DNA from: Favolaschia claudopus | Taxonomy: Eukaryota; Basidiomycota; Agaricomycetes; Agaricales; Mycenaceae | Direction of reading: 5' to 3' | Assembly (NCBI GenBank): GCA_037176885.1 | Contig: JAWWNJ010000074.1 | Coordinates: forward strand, 806,001 to 870,000 | Length of the DNA stretch: 64,000 nt | Notes under the pieces: model-generated | Seen by the model: only the letters and a program-made list of their open reading frames with translations | Told to the model about the DNA's origin: nothing | The model's database searches: none | Part shown: positions 54,172-64,000 of the stretch, in pieces | Layout of the letters: each line of letters starts with the position of its first letter | Numbering within the stretch: position 1 is the stretch's first letter | Program-made: the position numbers and the translations under genes

Positions 54172-57100
54172 CTAAGCCGTTAACCACATCACAACAGGAG
54201 GTGCATCATACAGCCCTGCTTCTTCAGCGTAATCGAAACATTCGAGAATAGCGTTGGCTGTTGCAGCCTTTTTGTTCGAGAACCGAGTTGTGAGTGTCTC
54301 TAAGTGATCGAGTATCATGAATTCGGTGACATCCTCCCCAGCAAAATTGTCACTGTCATTCTTCCGCCTTTGTCGACCCTTTGTGTTCACTGCTCGTCGC
54401 ATTCGGTCGCGTCTTTCAGCAAAATGGTCGTCTCGACTGTCACGGCATTCATGAAGAATTTGCATGTTATTCATCTTCGAGACCACCACTGGTGGGCTTG
54501 TTTTCATAAACTCGTTAAAGGCATTTTCCCATGACTCATGAGAGCCTCGGAGGTCACTTGCTCGTCGCCAGGGCTTGAAGAAAATCAACATAAGTCGACA
54601 ATATTTTGCTCGGCAGTCTTCCTTATCGCGGCGCGGAATTCCAGGACCAATTGGAACAGGAACAAGTATGTCATCGGGAGCGCGAACTCGTAATTGGTGG
54701 CTTTTCGACTGTTCGTGACCATCTCGGAGCTCAACACGTGGTCGTCGGTAGCCGTCGTATTCAAAAACAGAGTGAGGTACGTCTTCGTCATCTTCGATTG
54801 CATCGTCGTCAATGATATCTTCATTAGTGTTTTCATCATGGGCCATGTCCTCTTCATCATCACTGTCACCTTGGACAGTGTTGCGGCGATCTCGAGTTTT
54901 TTTCACTTTGTCAACACGGGAAATGAAATCCCAGACACATACATTGGTTAGTTCCGTGCCCCGCAGTTGATAATCAGCTAACTGACTGGACGTCGGCACT
55001 AGTTTACCCTGACCGGTGACTGAAACACGGATTTCTTGGTCATCTTCTTGCAAGCTCGGACTTGTAGGATCAGAGAAATCATCGGTGTCAGGTTTGTTTG
55101 TCACTTTGTCGGGCTCTGCATCTTCAGGTGCATTCGGCTCTGTATCTCGATTCTTGGAAACGTAACACTCGGGACTGGGCAGATCCTTGTTGATGAATGC
55201 TTCAAATGCAGTCCAATACAAATTGCGATGGGTGTGGCTTGTGAAATGGTCCTCAAAATCCATCAGGTACGATGCAACTTGTTGAGCGGAAAGTTCTTGC
55301 TGAGAGATCATGGCGTAGGCGCATTTCTGAAGCATCTTTTTTGCACGTATTGTGTGATCTGTCTCAAGAGGATTGACATCCCCGAGTTTTTTGACTGCCA
55401 ACTCCAGCATTGAGAAAGCAACGTGAGTTTTCATCTGCGATTTTGTGATATAGTCGGTGATGTAATACAGAATTCCCTTCGCCGATGCCCCGGAACCAAT
55501 GAACTTAATATCCATGTTGAAACGAATGGCCTCTATCATTGTAGCGTTGAAATTATTCACAAGACCGTCAAGGCATCGAAGGGAGATTTCTCCCGTCTCC
55601 GGATCGAAAGAACTTGTCGCACGGACATTATCTTCGTGAAGGTCGAAACGGCAGGTTTTTGGTTCAGGCGGTCCTCTCCAGTATTTGAAACAGGTTCTAG
55701 AGTGTTCGTGACTCTGACACTGTGATATGACATTGTGAATGTCCTGTTGTCGCTCAGGTGTGATTTGATTTGTCTCTGTCATCGTTGAATCATGCTCATG
55801 CTCTCCCGTGATTGCATTCGGGATAGGTATACCACGAACTGCACACGGATGATGCGTGCTTGAAGGTATATTTGGTTTCGGATCAGGCTCGGGTGGAATC
55901 TGGTTTGAAATTGTATCGTCCAGAAATGCTAATAGACGTTTGCAAAAATCCATATCTGACAGATCAGCACTGAGCGCACGTTTCTTGATTTCATTGGGAT
56001 TGAGTCCGCCTTCTAACCAAACAAGCATATGGCAGTGCAAGGTGCCTCGTCCTTGAGCTTCAACGCAACCGTAGTAAGCTTTTACAACACCGAGTATGCC
56101 GCCTTCAAGGTTTTTATCATCAGGGTCATATCCGAGAAGAGCAGAGATGAAGGCTTTCATGTACAAGTTGAAGAACTGTGCGGCAACAACTGGATTCTTG
56201 GCTATAAGCACTGACTGGTCCCAATAATTCGGTATTTCCTCAGGCAATAGAGAGTCGATCTCAATCTCAGAGCCAGCTAAGAATTTAACAATTGGATTGT
56301 ACACGTCGGCGGGATTGATTGCTATATAGAAACTAGAGAGACCTTTCTCAATCATTAGACCACGAATTTCATTTCGCATGTTAACACGAGCAGCAGAGGA
56401 ACCGGGAACACAGCCTGCTATAGCATTGACTTGTTTGAGAAGATTTAACACTTTCCGTTCCTCATCGTTTTTCGGTGCACCGGAGTCTCCGTTTGCGACT
56501 CTTTGTGAGACTCGTTCAACAGTTTCGGGAGAAACAGAAGCAAATTGGGAAGCAAAAGAAGAGAAGTTGGACTTTTTGACTTTTAAGGATGTTTGCAGAA
56601 GCATTTCACGACGCTGCAAGATGTTGAACGCGGTGAATAGAAATGAGGGATGTTCTTGAAATCGTCGATCGGAGAGGGAAAGTAGATGCTTGACATGACG
56701 TTTCAGAGATAGTGCTATAGGACGTAGAGCGTCCTCGGGACCGCCAATACCATATGGAAAGAGTGTCGGATAAATCATAGGGAACAGTAGCCCGTCTTTA
56801 GCGAATTCGTTGGCGGGGTCATGGTCGTGGGGAATTTGAATGTAGCCTCCACCCTTCTTCTTCACATGTCGCAAGGCGGCAGCGCGAAGCTCGTTAGACG
56901 AAGCATGGCAGTCAACATCGGAGATGATCACATTTTGAAAGGGAATCGTCGTTGAATCTGAGTTAGAGGTCTGTTCAGTTTCACGCGAATGGGGGGTCGA
57001 ATCGTATCGGGAAGTAGCTGTCTCGTTAGCAGCATTCGGTTGAACATGCTCAATTGAAAAAGGAAGCACGGGATTGGATTCCAGAGCCTGAAGACAGGCC

Positions 57101-58641
57101 TCATTCAAGACGATGTCTTTGTATAGCGGATTGTGAGTTCTCAGCCATTGTAGAGCCGCTCGGACACGACTGGCGTTGACGGCGAAGGGTTCGCATGTTC
57201 ACGAAGCCATTCATTGGTCGGGAGATTAGAACCAACAAACAAAACGCACACGGGGGAGATAATATACTCCAGCGGAGGGGGCAAAACATCGGCGAGTTTT
57301 GACGGTTGCTGGGGGTAGATAATAATATGGCCTTTCACGCCTCGTTGCGTAGAGGCAAGAACAAGATCCTGATTTTCCTCTTTGAGTTGAACAATCCAAC
57401 ATTTAGATCGGCATCGTGCAATCATAGCTTCCTCGATGACAGTGAGATCTTTGAGCTCGTCTGGTACTGTACCAAGGAATGTCTTATTGGCCAATGATAA
57501 CGGAGGAGTTTTCTTATTTTTAAGAGAGGAATGACAAGGCTTGCACATGGAAAGTGTTGGATCTCCGCCGTCTGAGGGCCAGGAAACGCCATCGGGGTCC
57601 ACCAGGATGTCTTTGAGATAGCCTTCGTCATAGGGCATAGAAGGTAGAATGCAATCAGGATGGAGCCACTTGTATTGGTTCAGTAAAAATGTTTCGTCGG
57701 ACGCGAGATCAGGGCGCAGAAGCAGAGATTTGTCGAAGCCGTTGATATTCAGTGTGCAGTGAGAGCGTAGAGGCGCGGATACCCCACACGCAGCACAGGT
57801 GAAAGTAGACAGGGCTTCTGATGATGTCTGATCCCGGAAGATATTGATAACTCGGTCTTTCAGGGAACGCGGAACGAGTTGTGGCCAGGAATCAACGACA
57901 TGCTGAATTTTTTCGTTGTATCGAGCACGAGCTTCGGCCTTACGCAAGTCGTTGAGTGTTTCACGCCGATCCGCTTTATATTCAGCTTGCTTGCCTTTCC
58001 GCAGTATACCGATGTGGGTTTTCAGTTTTTTTCTCAACTCGCGAAGAGAGTCGGAGGAGCTATATTCAATATTCAAGGTTGCCAGAAGCCGACGAAGAGG
58101 GACTAAAGTAAGATTGGTACCGTTCAGCGCAGTCAGTATATGGATTTGGAGGTCAGGATGGATATTATTTGATTGCCATTCGTCGCAGACATCTTTACAG
58201 TCAGGAATTGAAGTCTCCGGCGGCGCAGAAGTACTTGCATGCTGGTTTGAAAATTGCAAACAGTGACCAGAAACAATATGCTCAGTGATTTTTGACCGTA
58301 TCTGTTCAACATTGCTTTTGGGGGGTAGAATTATCCGGTGAAAAGCAGCAATTGCTATGAGTGCGGGTTTGCGGTGACTTTCAAAAGAACCAAAGAAATC
58401 GGCAACGGATGACGAAGTAAGTGCAAAGGCTTTCCGGCTCGGCAGCTGAAAACGAGTTGAGTTGAGTACGAATTGCCGCACGGAGTTTGAATCGGAGGTT
58501 TCGTGTTCCGGAAACAGAGATATTCATGGCAGAAGCCACATGAGACAGGCTTTCCGTCGACAGTAGTTTATGGTCAGCATTCAGAAGAAGATTCAATATA
58601 GCTTCAGAAATGTCAGCGGCGGAGTGAAAGCCGCGAGACAC
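54172..58641 (-). pseudogene. Helitron Rep protein, frameshifted, helicase missing
   Basis: Three overlapping frames make one protein. 58641 to about 58460 has ESLSHVASAMNISVSGTRNL. 58481-57141 has CAACGVSAPLRSHC, CKPCHSSLKNKK and a CxxC-type domain typical of the Helitron N-part. 57108 (open further upstream) to 54172 has the helitron-like N domain (IIYPTLFPYGIGGPED..), the HUH nickase motif LHCHMLVWLEGG near residue 356, and the two-tyrosine YYITDYITKSQMKT near residue 546. Rep cuts and rejoins DNA in rolling-circle transposition. One-base shifts are needed near 58460 and 57195. The protein ends AGLYDAPPVVMWLTA with no PIF1 domain, so the helicase half has been lost. Confidence 0.9.
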
Positions 58642-58749
58642 TGCTCGGCATGTAGAAATCCCGGGGCGGGGGGAGGAGGAACACTCATGATTAAGCGGGT
58701 TATCAAAACATGTACCAGTGATAATATGATGAATTAGAGTGTGTCAACA

Positions 58750-59589
58750 TTGAATCAGAGTCATATCTTGATGAGGGATACCATGCAGACTTAGAGAATG
58801 CTGAATGGCAGATGAAAAACTGAGGTTCGGGCTCGCGTGGAATGATGACCAAGGAAAATATCATGGATTATTTGGGAAGGATGTACGGGTATATTATTCA
58901 TTGGGAGGTGGGATGTAGATGCAGTAGATGCATGGGGAGTATCAGAAGAGACGCCAGAGGAAGCGTGATCTAGAATGGAGGAGCGTGGGAGACAAAACAA
59001 GAGTGTATGCTTAGGAACACATACAGTTTTCGCTGCCCGTGAGGTCGTCATTGGCAATATTTTCAGCCGAATGGGAGACGCCTCGCAAATCAGGTGGAGG
59101 AGGAGCTAGATGATTATGAGTAAGATATATTACAGGTTAAAGAGTTGTACCAGTTGAGAGCGACGGGCGGCGCAAGTCTACAGGCCCAGAAGACAAGATG
59201 AAGCAAGCATCTTGAACGGAATCACGACAGAATTGCAGCCAGTAACGACCAAGCACTAGATCAAAAGGCAGAGACGAGGCAACAGATATGTCGATATGTG
59301 TGCTGAAGACGGCCGAATCCATACAGGGGATGGCAAGCACGCCGGAAGCGACAGAGCGTTGACAGGGAATCCCGGAGTCCAAAACCCAGTCCAGAGACAG
59401 TAAGGGCCTCTCATAATCTTGGTTGTAAGTAGTCGAGAAAGGTATATTGCGAAAAGTCGACACAGTCGGCATGGTGGACGAGAGAGACAGAGGTGAAAAA
59501 GTACGGCAGCGGTTCCCCCAAGCTTTGGGAGTGGGGATGACAAGATGGATTACGCTCATTGAAATGACGAAAATGTGATCCACAGCCAA
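58750..59589 (-). pseudogene. retropepsin-like ORFs upstream of the Helitron Rep
   Basis: Minus frame 59589-59137 reads LLSLDWVLDSGIPCQR, STHIDISVASSLPFDLVLGR and YWLQFCRDSV. LVLGR.WL..C is a pattern I associate with aspartic-protease-like proteins next to basidiomycete Helitron genes. A probable intron (GTACAACTC...CATCTAG) leads to PPPPDLRGVSHSAENIANDD. A one-base shift then gives TVCVPKHTLLFCLPRSSIL and HPSQIIHDIFLGHHSTRART (59057-58791). It looks like a degenerate upstream gene or N-terminal extension of the Helitron. The true role is unknown. Confidence 0.5.
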
Positions 59590-59610
59590 AACCTGGTCTG
59601 ATCGCGACCA

Positions 59611-59949
59611 CTATAATAACCCGTACCTAAAGGTAGCGGGAATCCCCATACCAGGAGGAGGGGTGACCGTTATTGCACAGAGTGGCGGACTCTTGCAAAG
59701 CCTTCCAGGGAGATGATCGGCAGGCAGCTCAACCAGATACGCTAGGTAGCGCAGTGCGAGAGCTACACGCCGCACGCGCAGAGGATAAATCCCCAGCTCC
59801 GAGTACAGCTGAGGAACGCCAGACCGCTTCCCTACAACAAGTATGCGTCGCAGGATGACGCAGTTCAACCCATTAAGCAACTGAAAGGAGTTGTCGCTGT
59901 CAGGGGAATCCCCCGCTTCCCTGACCCGCTCCGCTATTCCTTGCATCAC
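59611..59949 (-). pseudogene. LINE-type retroelement fragment
   Basis: The frame contains NCVILRRILVVGKRSGVPQL then YSELGIYPLRVRRVALALRY and LAYLVELPADHLPGR. The ELGI.PLR.RR..LALRYL..L..LP.DH pattern is one I know from the region after the reverse transcriptase of agaricomycete non-LTR retroelement proteins. Only about 110 residues remain and there is no RT. Family assignment is from memory of the motif. Confidence 0.55.
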
Positions 59950-61334
59950 TCCAGCCTTCTTGGGAACGCTACTCCCTCCAGACTTCCCCCTTCGTCACAC
60001 CTTCCTCCTTCTGACCCCCCGTTCCCTGTGCATGGCCTACTGTCGTAGAGGCCCATGCCACATGCTGTCCTTATGTACAGTATGCCCCTGTTCCCCTCCT
60101 CGACAGACTCCTGTCGACCCTGCGCTCCTACAGCTAGTGCTCAGCGCAACCCGGTTCCCTACTGGTCTTCTGGTCAGACTTCTAGCCCTCCGAGAGCTCT
60201 GGTACCCCGAGCTCTGGTCGTCCGGACCTCCGGCCTTCCGGCTCCGGTCCCCCGGACCCCGGCCCGGCTTCCCACGCTCCCCCGGACCTGGGCCAAGCCC
60301 CAGCGGTTCCGTCGCCCAAGCCTCGATGCTCCGCTGTCTCGCCCTGGCTCTAGCGTCCTTCCCGGGTTCCCTGGGCTCTATTCCTCTGGTCCTCCGACCC
60401 TCCGGGCCCCGAGCTCCGGCCCTCCGGACTCCGGCTCCGGTTTCCCACGCTCCCCGGACCACAGGGTACCTCCAGGCCTTCGTCGGTCTACGGTCTCTGG
60501 GCCAGTATTGTGATCCTCCCCCTTCTGGGCATATCCCTGGCTCCCTGCTACTGTTGGATCATCTGATCATTGATATCACATCATAGATGCTGTGCTACTA
60601 CATAGTTCCCACGCCTCGTGAGAAGTCACGCGTCACGCGCCCTTTTACTGTGACGCCTGGGCATGGAGACTCCTTACTCTGTTCTCTAAGGATTCTCCCT
60701 CTGCCCAGGTGAGTAGACACTCTTCCTCTTGTTGTAGCTAGTCTTCTAAGGATTCTCCCTCTGCCCAGTGCTTGTTGGACTCTTGAGTACCTCGGGCCTC
60801 AGGCCCTGGCAGCTGTTGCCCTTACAGCAGAACAGAGTCACCAATAGCGGACCCTACTCCCTCCTCCTCTGTCCTCACAAGAGTAGCAGACCATCTTGGT
60901 GCATTCTTTGGGCATGGAGGTTGCTGAGTAGCCTCTGCCCCATGGCTTGGTGTAGGATTTGGGTTTTGGGACTGCAACACAAGTATGGTGTGTGTGTCTA
61001 CCACTGAAAGTCTTCTTCCCTCTCCCTCCTGCATCCCATGGACCCCCTCCTCGGCATTTGCCACCTCTCGTCGACTTCCCCTCCTCTTGTGTGTGGCCAA
61101 CTGCCGTTTAGGCTCGTGCCAGATGCCACTGCTCGTCACTGGCTCACACTGGCACTTCGACTACTCCTTCCCTTCTCCCCCTGTGACCTTGGGTCTGTTC
61201 CTGTGTCGTCTCCGGCCAGATAAGGCGAGATAATCATAGATAACGTCGGTAGCGGCGAATGCCAGCGCACCATCTTTTGCATACACTGCTCTATAATATA
61301 TTGTCTCTACGTAGCACCATGAATACTACGACCA
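59950..61334. other. GC-rich, low-complexity stretch without a gene
   Basis: Dense CCGG/CCCGG/CTCCGG words at about 60190-60460 make long spurious frames on both strands. A 24-bp segment containing AAGGATTCTCCCTCTGCCCA occurs near 60685 and again near 60745. It may be an untranslated or terminal part of a retroelement. Confidence 0.5.
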
Positions 61335-64000
61335 CTATCCACCCCGCGCAGTCCCCCGCCTTCCTCGTTTTCCTGCCCCACGTTGGCCGCCACTACTCTG
61401 GCCTCTTTTTGGTGCTCGAGTAACATCCTCCTCCACTTCCTGCACGACTTTGCAGAACGGCTGTGGCACTGAAGACTCCGGAACCCCAAGCGCCAGCTCC
61501 TCCGCTTTTTCTATCCGCATATTCTCCCATACTTTGAATGGTAAAAGATTTCCCTCGGGCTGAAGCGGCGAGGCATACTCGGAATGCTGATCGAGTAAGT
61601 GCTGTGGCATGTTATATCGCCATACAGCGGGGTATGTGGGATAGCGGCCACTGGGAACTGGGCAGAGACCACAGATAATTGGAACATTTCTTGACGGTGT
61701 CGTAGCCGAACCTTTGTTTGCTGTCTGATACTGAAATTTCGCTTCGTATTTGCATTTTGTGATAATTTCGAACGATTGACCCCTCGGTTTCATTGAAACG
61801 GCACATTCAGGCCGTCCCGAGCGACCACAGAACCCGCATGGATACGATTCTCCGACCTACAGCAGTCATCAGCCAACGGCCTGCTCAATAAATTCACCTA
61901 CTTCAGGATATGTTTTCACTTCTCCCGTTTTCTTCCCTCTCTTTTCTCGTTCGACCTCGCCAACGCTTCGCAATTTGCGTAGAATATGAGCTCCCATATG
62001 GCCGCGCCAATTGGACGGCACCTCTGGGCAGTAGAGGCATGGGTCCTCGGCGGATTTTGCTGTGATGAACGCCGTCCCGCCCTCAGATAACAATGCCGGT
62101 ATTCCTGTGAATATGTATGAGGCATTTAAGAACAATGTCAGGCTGATCTATCTGACCTGTCGCCCACAAATACGGAAAGCCCGCGATCTCATCCTTGATT
62201 ATCGGCATCTCTCGCAAACCTGTTTGCGCAGCTTCAACCCGCTTCCATAACTGCTCCGTCAATGCACCCAAGAGATTGTGGTCCATTGCCCACGTTGTGC
62301 CCGTGGAGTTGATGTACTGCATGTCTTCTGCTGCAAGGCGGTCGTGGGCAGTGATGGCTTTGGGATTAACGGGCTCGACGAGATTGCCTACAACTGAGAT
62401 GATGTGCGGAGCGTCTGTGGCGATTTCCGTCCCTTTCATGGCACTCTTGCCCATCAGATACGACCCCAACCACAGCCAACTCCAGGTGGAATCCAGAGAC
62501 GTCTCTTCAGATGACTCGGCAAAGACATCATCCGGCGACGGGACCACCGCTTTGACCTTGAGAATCTGACCAGAGAGCTTGATATTGGCTTTGGGATTCT
62601 TGATCGAGGCGACATTGACATCCGAGGCACGCTTGCCGTCGACATGGATCTCGGTAGAGCGGACAAGGGCCAGAGAAACATTGGTGGATGTGCGGATGAG
62701 TGTCGCAAACGGATCACCGACAATGAAAGACGCGCCGGTGAGATGCCCGCCGAGTCGAGTTCCATTCGGCTTGGTGAAGGTGCGTACTTTCTTAATGGCT
62801 GTCCCAATGGCTCGCTCCCCGCGATTCTTCGATTTGGCTACGAACTCCTTGTTCAAAATGAGACGGCATATTGTCGCCTTGTGCACGGGTTTTTGGTTTT
62901 CATCGAGTAGATAATCTTCGGGGCGAACACCGGGTCGTATGTCGAGTTTGAGAATGGCAGGCTCTGACTCCTCGTTCTGGATATCCTCGGAGAATGGGAG
63001 AGCCGGCACACTCAAGTCGGGGATCAAGTCATCAGCATTTTCAGAATCGTTGGTAACGGCAGTCGGTAGAGTTGTTGAGGAAATGGGAGAAGACGTCTCG
63101 GCAACCACTAGCGGCGTAGAAGACCTGTCCGGATCCTCAGAGATCCCGGGATACATATTATCGCCCCAAGGTCGCAGGAAATCAAGACCAGACTTTGAGG
63201 CGAGGATTGCGGGGATGTCAAAACTGTTGGGCTGAAGACGCGAGTGCACGCGGAACGTCTTCATTGCCTCAACTCGACCCTTCCACCATGAAGCACCAAG
63301 ATCGCAGTGTCCAACGACGTAGTCGCCAGTGAAATTATACTCGTTGAGGTGATCTTTGATCTCCTTCCGTGTAATGTTCCTGCGTCGCTGCCCAGCGTGA
63401 AGTCCTGGATTGCGTTCATGTACACCCCGGATGTCACAGGCCCAGCCAGTTCTCTCAACACCCTGCTTGTAATTCATGGCAGAATTGTGTCCGCCCAGCT
63501 CCCGCGTGTACCCAAAATTCTCTTCCACCGGATCTGTCCCGTCGTAATATGCATTGACCTTTCCTTGCGGATCCAACTCCTGCTGCTTGGCGACAGTGAA
63601 AACAATGTTCTTGATCATGGTTTGTGTGTCACCGTACAGTTGGTTGCTCATGAACTTCAAACGGAATGTCCGAAACAGCACAAAGCTCATGTTGGCGTAC
63701 AGACTGAGGAAGTATATTTGATCACCGAGGGATGCGGATGGGAGCGTGAATGCGTTTAAGAGAGCCTCGAGCATGAAGCTGAGGAGGCCGATGGCGTCGA
63801 GGTCAGAGTTGAGGTTGACATCCGAATTTGGTACATCGAGCTCGGCACGCGTTTTGCGGAGCTCCACAATGGTTTCGAGGAGCTCAATAGCTGTTGGTAC
63901 ATCCTGAGGGTCCTCGGGGTTCAGCAGGAGATTAACTGAGGCTGCGTCATGATTGGGGAGGAGGAGAAGGCATCGAGTCAGAGAAACTGGTCCAACAACG
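61335..64000 (-). CDS. zinc-finger / DDE-like orphan protein, gene B (partial)
   Basis: Paralogue of gene A, cut by the right end of the window: the reading frame is still open at 64000 (NPEDPQDVPTAIELLETIV near 63900). The large exon has KFMSNQLYGDTQTMIKNIVF and GTDPVEENFGYTRELGGHNS, matching NQLYGDSQSMVKN and GDDPLERLFGKLR..GAHNS of gene A, with the Glu retained. Intron 62156-62105 joins ATG to IPALLSEGG, and EDPCLYCPEVPSNWRGHMGA is the first C-terminal finger. Intron 61901-61857 joins PE to VGESYPCGFCGRSGRPEC. Then NVPIICGLC and WRYNMPQHLLDQH follow, and a basic tail (KRGRRGTARGG) at 61335. No frameshift is visible in the part present, so this copy may be intact. Confidence 0.72.

Noticed and set aside
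54150..54175. 12-mer GTGATGGACCGA shared with 31518-31530 as a possible link between the two Helitron halves
   Set aside because: The match is only 12 bp, lies in opposite coding orientation in the two places, and the flanks do not align.
60037..60586. Long overlapping frames on both strands (141-231 residues)
   Set aside because: They arise from CCGG/CTCCGG low-complexity DNA lacking stop codons. The products are Arg/Pro/Ser-rich with no domain.

Overview
This window looks like a transposon graveyard from a mushroom-forming basidiomycete (Agaricomycetes). The evidence is short 45-60 bp GT..AG introns, an F-box gene of agaricomycete style, and Copia, Helitron, hAT and orphan zinc-finger/DDE families that I know as multicopy in this class. 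Species cannot be named from sequence alone. Only one conventional host gene looks intact (F-box, 21734-22855, minus). Almost everything else is mobile DNA, and the elements are heavily nested.

Layout. 1-13 kb: a decayed Ty1/Copia element (1469 to about 6.2 kb, plus) and a truncated, nearly identical second copy in opposite orientation (11100-12113, minus). Their shared upstream flanks form a 1.8 kb inverted repeat. Between them lie a 685-bp near-perfect palindrome (7409-8093), two tRNA-like SINEs sharing a GC-rich 3' body, and several MITEs. 13-28 kb: fragments of a Tc1-like transposase; three minus-strand fragments of one orphan agaricomycete protein family (13.0, 20.3 and 26.3 kb); and three members (I-III) of a hairpin-ended element family, each lying a little to the right of one orphan fragment. 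The F-box gene, a 1-kb element with a perfect 91-bp inverted repeat and a third, minus-strand SINE are also here. 28-34 kb: a 3.1-kb hAT element (28394-31497, 8-bp TSD ATGAGATG) inserted in a Helitron PIF1-type helicase fragment. 34-42 kb: two multi-exon hypothetical genes, two MITEs, a Ty3/Gypsy RT-RNase H relic and a diverged tandem duplication. 42-45 kb: a second hAT copy whose conceptual proteins are identical to those of the first. 46-47 kb: a WD40 gene fragment split by a 484-bp hAT-type MITE with 8-bp TSD. 48.5-53.7 and 61.3-64 kb (minus): two paralogues with C-terminal zinc fingers and a D..D..E pattern resembling an RNase-H transposase core. 54.2-59.6 kb (minus): a Helitron Rep (HUH, two-tyrosine) gene with frameshifts and no helicase, preceded by retropepsin-like ORFs and a LINE-type fragment.

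There is no operon logic. The functional story is of autonomous elements (Copia, Helitron, hAT, Tc1, possibly the DDE/zinc-finger family) that have mostly died, with small non-autonomous derivatives jumping into them. Target-site duplications are readable for many insertions: 8 bp for hAT types, TA for mariner types, TNA for a PIF/Harbinger-like MITE and 9 bp for a MULE-like palindrome. An empty site in the second Copia copy confirms the 9-bp case. The best candidates for something undescribed are the hairpin-ended family (I-III) and the zinc-finger/DDE gene pair.
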